DNA of 64,000 nt from Intestinirhabdus alba (GTDB lineage: Bacteria; Pseudomonadota; Gammaproteobacteria; Enterobacterales; Enterobacteriaceae). The notes beneath the pieces are model-generated. The model was not told the origin of the DNA, ran no database searches, and saw only the letters and a program-made list of their open reading frames with translations. Both the position numbers and the translations under genes were made by a program. How positions within the stretch are numbered: the first letter of the stretch is position 1; each line of letters opens with the position of its first letter. The DNA is taken from contig NZ_WMJZ01000018.1 in the NCBI RefSeq assembly GCF_009711095.1, positions 38,327-102,326 of the forward strand, given 5' to 3'. This document shows, one piece after another, positions 58,819-64,000 of this stretch.

Positions 58819-58868
58819 ATTTTCTGTAAAGCAAAATGCTTTGCTGAATGACATTTTGATTTTCTGTA
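58819..58868 (+). promoter_or_regulatory. Repeats upstream of the XRE gene (operator candidate)
   Basis: ATTTTCTGTA occurs at 58819-58828 and again at 58859-58868, exactly 40 nt apart. Between them is a palindrome AGCAAA-N4-TTTGCT (58830-58845). The second repeat ends 15 nt before the XRE start, so the arrangement suits autoregulation. Confidence 0.5.
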
Positions 58869-58883
58869 TGACAGGAGTGATTG

Positions 58884-59162
58884 ATGATTAGGTGCCACCT
58901 GAACAGACTGATGGGTGAACGCAGATTAAAGGTTGCCGATGTGGTACGCGATACAGGTCTTCCCCGTAGTACTGTCACAGCGCTCTGGAGAGATAACGCC
59001 ACCCGGATTGAGCTGCCAGTGCTAAGCATTCTCTGTCATTATTTTAAATGTGATGTTAGTGAGTTACTGGAGTTTACTTCGGATGAAAATCACGTTGAAT
59101 TATCTCGTCCAGTAATGGGTTTAAATAATTTTTCACATCGTGTCTGGTTTATGCATAAATAA
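58884..59162 (+). CDS. Small XRE-family regulator
   Basis: A 92-residue protein from the ATG at 58884, with AGGAG seven nt upstream. The first 65 residues are a Cro/C1-type HTH: LKVADVVRDTGLPRSTVTAL and SILCHYFKCDVSELLEF. The C-terminal 25 residues resemble nothing. It may repress its own promoter through the repeats upstream and is a candidate island regulator. Confidence 0.8.
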   Translation: MIRCHLNRLMGERRLKVADVVRDTGLPRSTVTALWRDNATRIELPVLSILCHYFKCDVSELLEFTSDENHVELSRPVMGLNNFSHRVWFMHK

Positions 59163-59252
59163 GACAAAATCATTAGCGGGCTGTATTTTAATGTTAATGA
59201 TTTTGTCATTATTAACTTTAGGTTCGTTGCTTTTTACCGAGGCTTTGTTTAT

Positions 59253-59978
59253 TCATGGTTTCAATTTTAAATAATTGCATGCGGCTGCAATTTCTCTGTA
59301 TGAACAGTTAACTTTAGCTGCTTTGTAGCTGATTAAACCTATAATTGGGTTATTGTTCTCATTGTTGTTGTAAATATCTTTTAGAAGGTTATCTCCTTGT
59401 TGTTTGGCCCAGCTCTGGGAGTCATTATTAAAATCAAAGTAATATTTTGCTGAGAGCAGTCGGACGGGGTGTTCTGTACCAGGCAAAACGCTCCAGATAA
59501 TAACTTGCTTAACTTTGATGATTTGATTTCCTGCCAATTTTTTTGCGGCGCTTAAACCTTCTTTCAATTTTGAATTGTCTGGTTCTTTCTTAAAGCAATA
59601 AGGATCACTTCCATTGGCGACACAGGCCTCATTGTATTGATCTATAGAGCGCTTTGCGCTTTCAATCAAACTGGCGTAGCCATTAGCAAACCGAGTCATT
59701 TCCCTTTTCCAGATATCATTAGTCGCAGATGCCGACATATCACACGTATAAGTAATGGTTTGGCGTCCATGCTCATCGGCTCCATCTTCCCATTTAAACG
59801 ATTCACATCGCTGACGATGCTCTAACGCGGCCCCCAGGGTTTTGGTTGAATCGATATTTGATAATACCTGTGATTTTATAATTTCCTGATTGTCTGAAGC
59901 GGATACATTATCACAGCCAGCAAGAATAAATATTGGGCAGCTGATAAACAATCCAGTCAGTACTTTTCGTTTAGACAT
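59253..59978 (-). CDS. Lipoprotein, YfjS-like
   Basis: A 241-residue protein with a lipoprotein signal (LFISCPIFILAGC), mature from Cys22. No catalytic motif is seen. It lies in the position of lipoprotein YfjS in CP4-57 and is downstream of the YfjT-like gene; sequence resemblance is from memory and weak. GC is low. Confidence 0.6.
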   Translation of the reverse strand: MSKRKVLTGLFISCPIFILAGCDNVSASDNQEIIKSQVLSNIDSTKTLGAALEHRQRCESFKWEDGADEHGRQTITYTCDMSASATNDIWKREMTRFANGYASLIESAKRSIDQYNEACVANGSDPYCFKKEPDNSKLKEGLSAAKKLAGNQIIKVKQVIIWSVLPGTEHPVRLLSAKYYFDFNNDSQSWAKQQGDNLLKDIYNNNENNNPIIGLISYKAAKVNCSYREIAAACNYLKLKP

Positions 59979-60055
59979 AAGTGATTCCTATTGAAGTTTT
60001 GGTAAATTACGTGGCCTTAACTAAATCAGGCCTGATAAGGCGGTTTAAGCTGGTT

Positions 60056-60526
60056 TTAATGAATGAAGGGTACATGTTCGATGCCTGTATAAAGTAAATT
60101 GCTCCTGGCATTGATCGTATTGGTCAGACAGGCGTGACTTTTAATTTCTTTACCCATAGGGGTCATGACACTGACACGTGCGTCAGGTTTGCCTTTGTAC
60201 TCTTCATAAGTGATAGCCATAGCGCTTTCTATAGCTTCTCCCGTTGCCCGCAATACAAAGACTCTGCTGCCAGTAACATCATTTACTGTGATGGACTGCT
60301 GCACTTCACCTGAATTTGTATCTAGTTTGATAACTGTGCTACCTTTATCTGAAATTTTATCCTGTGATTTGAAATTAATATATGCGGTGTCTTTTTTGTG
60401 ACTCAGGGTCATAACCTCACCCGTATCAAGTGTGCATTTTAGATGCCAGTTTTCCTGACTAGCCTGCGAAGAACAGTTCAACAACATGAGCAGAAATAAA
60501 GATGCTTTCGTTTTTACAATATTCAT
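60056..60526 (-). CDS. Secreted small protein, YfjT-like
   Basis: A 156-residue protein with a signal peptide (MNIVKTKASLFLLMLLNCSS; SPase I cleavage after SQA is more likely than lipidation). The mature protein is about 130 residues with two Cys that could form a disulfide (CTLD..., CLTN). YfjT of CP4-57 is of the same length. Function unknown. Confidence 0.6.
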   Translation of the reverse strand: MNIVKTKASLFLLMLLNCSSQASQENWHLKCTLDTGEVMTLSHKKDTAYINFKSQDKISDKGSTVIKLDTNSGEVQQSITVNDVTGSRVFVLRATGEAIESAMAITYEEYKGKPDARVSVMTPMGKEIKSHACLTNTINARSNLLYTGIEHVPFIH

Positions 60527-60585
60527 ATAACCTGCTGATTAAGTGGGGGGGATTGTTGATTGATGCTGCCGCTCCTCTTTGAATA

Positions 60586-61302
60586 CTATTTATTTGATGT
60601 GTAATATTTTTTATATGAACGATGATTAGCCGAATTCATTACATCATGGATATAAGGGAAATGAGGTATGGATGCGATGAATCGCTCATCCGCGGTAAGA
60701 TGGCAGATGTCATCCCTGCGTACAAAACTCTCTGTGGTTAACTTCACCTGAATGATGCTGGCCACTGGAATAACCCTGATTATTTCGGTCTGACAGGCAA
60801 CTAAATACCAATTACCTTCCATGTGGACAAGGCGGTAAGGTTCAAAGACTGCGTGAGAATCACCGCCAGTCAGCAAATGGATACGGTTTTGCTGACAGAC
60901 CGCCTGTATCAGCCGCTGAAAGCATTCTGATGACACAACCGAGTCAGAATGCGATGAAGGCCAGATTAGGCAGGGGGAATAGGATGTTTCACCGGTGAGG
61001 TAATGCATCAACCTGCGGTCAGGCGAGGGAAATAATTGAGTAATACCGGTGTTGCGCATAAACGCCAGAACATCTAACGAACTGTCTGTAAAGCGTTTCC
61101 CGTCAAGTCGCCAGCGTCCATTCTCACTGACGATATTAAGGTGGAGTAGTCGCTGGTGGAAATCTCGCTGTAGCGTTCGTTCAGATACTCCAAACTCTTC
61201 TGCCAGGATTTTAAGGTCAAGAGACTCTCCTGACAGTAACCGGCTGATAATCTGTGTCAGCCTGATGGCAAACCGGTCATAACGAGTCGATGTATTGTTC
61301 AT
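60586..61302 (-). CDS. WYL-domain regulator, YfjR-like
   Basis: A 238-residue protein starting MNNTSTRYDRFAIRLTQIIS at 61302. It has an N-terminal DeoR-type winged helix (LAEEFGVSERTLQRDFHQRL near residue 38) and a WYL domain (FEPYRLVHMEGNWYLVA near residue 160). It matches E. coli YfjR. It is an island-encoded transcriptional regulator; targets unknown. WYL regulators often control defence genes. Confidence 0.85.
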   Translation of the reverse strand: MNNTSTRYDRFAIRLTQIISRLLSGESLDLKILAEEFGVSERTLQRDFHQRLLHLNIVSENGRWRLDGKRFTDSSLDVLAFMRNTGITQLFPSPDRRLMHYLTGETSYSPCLIWPSSHSDSVVSSECFQRLIQAVCQQNRIHLLTGGDSHAVFEPYRLVHMEGNWYLVACQTEIIRVIPVASIIQVKLTTESFVRRDDICHLTADERFIASIPHFPYIHDVMNSANHRSYKKYYTSNK

Positions 61303-61539
61303 CAGAAAAAATATCCATGGATAACTTACTGTTTTCAATGATGTTATTATGAATCATGAGCACGTCAGGATATGTCGCTATAACGGGAGGAATTGAGAAA
61401 AAACGTGAAGACAAATAATTCAGTAATATGCTGATTAACAATAACTATTTCTTTCAAAGACAAAAGTGAAACAGGGCGCGACATATCCTGTCGCTGAAAT
61501 TCATAATTCTCCGGTGGCGTAACTCAGTGGGCAGGTGTA

Positions 61540-62424
61540 TTAAAAAAACCAGTGCCATATTGCGGTAGCTGCATTCTCCAGTCCTTCTCTGAGCACTCCC
61601 AGCCCGTTACGTATCACGCTGGGGAGTGGAATGGCCTCCAGAATCCTGCTCAATAATTCTCCCAGCAAATCCGCAAAATCCTTTCGTGCCTTCGTCTCCG
61701 ATTCTTTGGTGCGGTGTTCTTCTTTGATCTGGCGAAACACACCACTGGTCGCCTCTGGTGGCAGGGCAAAAATTATGGTTTCTACCATGCGAGACATGTT
61801 GTAGCCGGTTTTAGCTGAGACAGCATGCACCGGGTAAGGGGTAAAGAACTGGCGGGAAACGGCAGCACTTCTGGCTGTGAGCGTCATCAGTTGCTCTGCT
61901 GAAGGAGAGCATTTTTCACGATCCCATTCCAGCGATGGCTCAGCTTTATCAGCCTGGTTGATAACGAAAACAATGCTGTCTGTCGATACGCCACAATCCA
62001 GTAGAAAACGGTGGAACTCTTCGTCTGTGGTACAGGCCCGGTCATCGGCTTTCATCACCCAGAGGATGAGATCCAGCTTCGGTAACTGTTCCTGATACAT
62101 CTGACGATATATCTCATCATGCTTCAGCGATTCACCTGCGCCCGGCAGATCGACCAGCGTCAGGCAGCGTCCTCCTGCATTTAGGGTAAAGTGCAAAGGT
62201 TTACGTGTGCAGCCTTCCGCATGACTGACCGGGCTGAGAGGATGTTCAAAAAGGGCATTGCAAAGCGAGGATTTTCCGACCCCTGATTTCCCCATGATGC
62301 CAATCACCGGTTCGTAATGAATGCTCTGGCGTATATGTTCCAGCACCATACTGGTTATATGCCCGGGAAGAATGGATAAATGTTGCTTCAGGACATTAAT
62401 GCCCCGTTCTGTGAAATCAGACAT
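61540..62424 (-). CDS. YfjP-family (Era/Obg-like) GTPase
   Basis: A 294-residue GTPase from the ATG at 62424, which has GGAGG nine nt upstream. G1 is GIMGKSGVGKSS (residues 43-54), G3 LVDLPGAGE, G4 INQADK and G5 VSAKTG. The C-terminal region is amphipathic and ends in a hydrophobic tail (IWHWFF), suggesting membrane association. It matches YfjP/YkfA/YeeP GTPases of CP4 islands, of unknown function. The AlpA gene lies upstream on the same strand. Confidence 0.9.
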   Translation of the reverse strand: MSDFTERGINVLKQHLSILPGHITSMVLEHIRQSIHYEPVIGIMGKSGVGKSSLCNALFEHPLSPVSHAEGCTRKPLHFTLNAGGRCLTLVDLPGAGESLKHDEIYRQMYQEQLPKLDLILWVMKADDRACTTDEEFHRFLLDCGVSTDSIVFVINQADKAEPSLEWDREKCSPSAEQLMTLTARSAAVSRQFFTPYPVHAVSAKTGYNMSRMVETIIFALPPEATSGVFRQIKEEHRTKESETKARKDFADLLGELLSRILEAIPLPSVIRNGLGVLREGLENAATAIWHWFF

Positions 62425-62594
62425 GTAGCCTCCGCAATGAAAAAAATCGATACAGCAACATCGCTGCAAGGTATTCACTGCGGTAGTACAGGTCTGTTTT
62501 TTTTTGCATTTGAATTACGGGGAGATATGTGATTTTGTGGCGCGAACCGGAGGCATTGCCTCCGGTTTGCTGATGTGATGCGGTAAAATGATAT

Positions 62595-62834
62595 CTAGGG
62601 TCGCATTAACCATTCATTCAGGTCAGACTCAAGCCAGCCGACGGATTGCCTTCCCAGGCGTTTTTGTTTTGGGAACGTTTCGTCGTAGCGTGGTGATTTT
62701 GGGTTAAGCCAGTCGTATATGGTTGAGCGTGAGATCCCCATTTTTTTTATGACATCTTTTAGCCTCAGGATCCTCAGTGAATCAGGAATGTTTGCGTAAC
62801 CGGCTGTATGTGAGGATGGGCAATTTTGTAACAT
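62595..62834 (-). CDS. alpA: AlpA-family excisionase-like regulator
   Basis: A 79-residue protein from ATG 62834 (GGAAG upstream; two longer starts exist). Core RILRLKDVIKKMGISRSTIY, then DWL and GWLESDLNEWL, the HTH of the AlpA/MerR-like family. AlpA activates intA and excision of CP4-57 in E. coli. It is divergent from the gene at 62949 across an inverted repeat. Confidence 0.88.
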   Translation of the reverse strand: MLQNCPSSHTAGYANIPDSLRILRLKDVIKKMGISRSTIYDWLNPKSPRYDETFPKQKRLGRQSVGWLESDLNEWLMRP

Positions 62835-62906
62835 ATAGGCTTCCTTCGTATGCGTTTGTTCAGGTAGGCTCATGTTGCCGACAAAGCCGAATTCCACATA
62901 CACTCG

Positions 62907-62931
62907 AAGTAAAATGTGAATGAATTTACTT
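62907..62931. promoter_or_regulatory. Inverted repeat between alpA and the right-edge gene
   Basis: AAGTAAA / TTTACTT with an 11-nt spacer, lying between divergent alpA and the gene at 62949. A third TTTACTT occurs at 62939-62945. A plausible operator for AlpA or another island regulator. Confidence 0.5.
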
Positions 62932-62948
62932 GATGGGGTTTACTTTTC

Positions 62949-63839
62949 ATGAAAGGTGTGAGTGTGATTTTTGATGCTTTATATCTACAGCTTTGTGCCG
63001 CCTTTGAAGACAAGTTTCTTGAGCTGGGAAGGAAACTTGAAGCTGAAAACAAAGGGGAATGCCAGGATATTCTGCGTACGTACAGGCAAAGCGCTCGCGA
63101 TAAAATTGAAGAGTTTAAAATTATTGAATTGGCTAAAAAACAGTATCAACCTGACTTTGATAGATCTTGTAGTGATAATATTCGGTACTCACAGGAGTTT
63201 ATAAATCTTCATGGGATAATGGTTGAGAAGCCTTTAGTCTATAAGAAAACGTATGAGGAAGTTCGGGATAAAAATCGTAGCGACATAGTTGGTCATAAAC
63301 TGACAGGGCTTGCGAGATTATATGGTGCACAATATGAATCTTTATATATCTCTATGGCTGTTGAAGATTTTTATTGGGCACAATTTCTATATGATTCAGG
63401 TAATAAAAAAGAGAGCTGTGAATTCCTGCTTGATGCGTTTTCTTATATTAATAGCTGCATTTCATGTAATGATAGAACAGAATCACAGGAGTATCATAGA
63501 TTCAGACGTGATTTCGATAACATATGCCGAAAAATGAATTCTAGCATGGGAGGGAAGAATAAACTGCAAGATCTTGAGCACTTGAAGCCTTGTGTTGTTA
63601 TTTGTATTGAGAATTTTTCTTCCTTAAAGGATACTCCTGCTGATGGATGGAAAAGCAAGGAGGGATTTTTTGAATATATAATTCCATATCTCTGTGAGTA
63701 TGATAAAAATATTAATCCGGATAAATGGGAGAATGATACTGGAAGAAGAGAAGTGTCTATTCGTGGCAGGCTCAAGAAATGGTCCAGAGGTGAGCTTAAA
63801 GAAGCAATAAACGAAGTTGTAAGCAAAAATAAAAGATAA
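62949..63839 (+). CDS. Unrecognised protein at the right edge
   Basis: A 296-residue soluble protein of mostly charged helical character, starting MKGVSVIFDALYLQLCAAFE. A CISC pair occurs near residue 180. No motif of a known family is visible to me. It is AT-rich and divergent from alpA, the place where P4-like islands often carry variable cargo. No clear Shine-Dalgarno precedes the ATG. After it (63840-64000) I see nothing. Confidence 0.6.
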   Translation: MKGVSVIFDALYLQLCAAFEDKFLELGRKLEAENKGECQDILRTYRQSARDKIEEFKIIELAKKQYQPDFDRSCSDNIRYSQEFINLHGIMVEKPLVYKKTYEEVRDKNRSDIVGHKLTGLARLYGAQYESLYISMAVEDFYWAQFLYDSGNKKESCEFLLDAFSYINSCISCNDRTESQEYHRFRRDFDNICRKMNSSMGGKNKLQDLEHLKPCVVICIENFSSLKDTPADGWKSKEGFFEYIIPYLCEYDKNINPDKWENDTGRREVSIRGRLKKWSRGELKEAINEVVSKNKR

Positions 63840-64000
63840 TCGTTTTATTGCTCGTGAAACAGTCTCAGCGGGGCTGTATGGAGGGAGTATATTCAAGGGG
63901 GGTAATGCAAGTCTGGTGGTCACCTCTGGTTGCGTTTAGCTTTACGCAGGTTATCACGCTGGAGTGACCACGCTCCGGTAGACAGTTTCTGTCCTCACGG

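Overview
The window is a chromosomal segment of a GC-rich member of the Enterobacteriaceae. Gene content and order follow the E. coli K-12 hyc/hyp - nor - mltB - recA - alaS - csrA - gshA - luxS - emr - stpA stretch, protein identity is high, and enterobacterial regulatory sites (LexA, Fur, sigma54/FhlA, NorR, MicA) are recognisable. I cannot name genus or species from sequence alone.

Layout. Positions 1-16.2 kb hold the formate hydrogenlyase / hydrogenase-3 locus: hypABCDE leftward, hycABCDEFGHI rightward, then hydN-hypF. Sigma54 promoters and FhlA-like palindromes drive these operons. Between hycI and hydN, where E. coli has the asc genes, lies a SymE-type toxin gene with a perfect LexA box. 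Positions 16.3-20.6 kb carry norVW and divergent norR with three NorR sites and a sigma54 promoter; norR is followed directly by mltB, with no srl operon between. Positions 21-33.2 kb are core genes: mltB, pncC, recA, recX, alaS, csrA, tRNA-Ser, three tRNA-Arg copies in a tandem repeat, yqaB, a broken yqaA, gshA, the sRNA gene micA and luxS. Positions 33.2-41.4 kb hold emrRAB, an MFS transporter (ygaY position), ygaM, ygaC, alaE, stpA and a YodC-like gene; nrdHIEF, proVWX and ygaZH, present here in K-12, are absent from the window.

Positions 42-49.7 kb are a seven-gene Fur-box-controlled iron locus: FTR1 permease, P19 periplasmic protein, DUF2318 membrane protein, two FtsX-like permeases, an ABC ATPase and a TlpA-like lipoprotein thioredoxin. 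The order resembles the FetMP / Campylobacter p19 clusters.

From about 49.7 kb the window becomes accessory. It contains an orphan HTH protein, an FkbM methyltransferase, an AT-rich decayed stretch, and from about 52 kb to the right end a CP4-57 / P4-like island: cbtA-type toxin, its antitoxin gene with a premature stop, RadC-like gene, DUF932 gene, YfjJ- and YfjI-like genes, a small XRE regulator, two secreted/lipoproteins, a YfjR-like WYL regulator, a YfjP-like GTPase, AlpA, and an unrecognised gene at the right edge. A second cbtA copy has decayed. No integrase is visible, so at least one island end lies outside the window or has been lost.

Functionally, the left half is anaerobic H2 metabolism and NO detoxification under sigma54 enhancer-binding activators, the middle is housekeeping and stress response (SOS, efflux, envelope sRNA), and the right is iron uptake plus a mosaic island. 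Synteny comparisons rest on my memory of E. coli K-12 gene order. Operon structure, binding sites and promoters are predictions from sequence.
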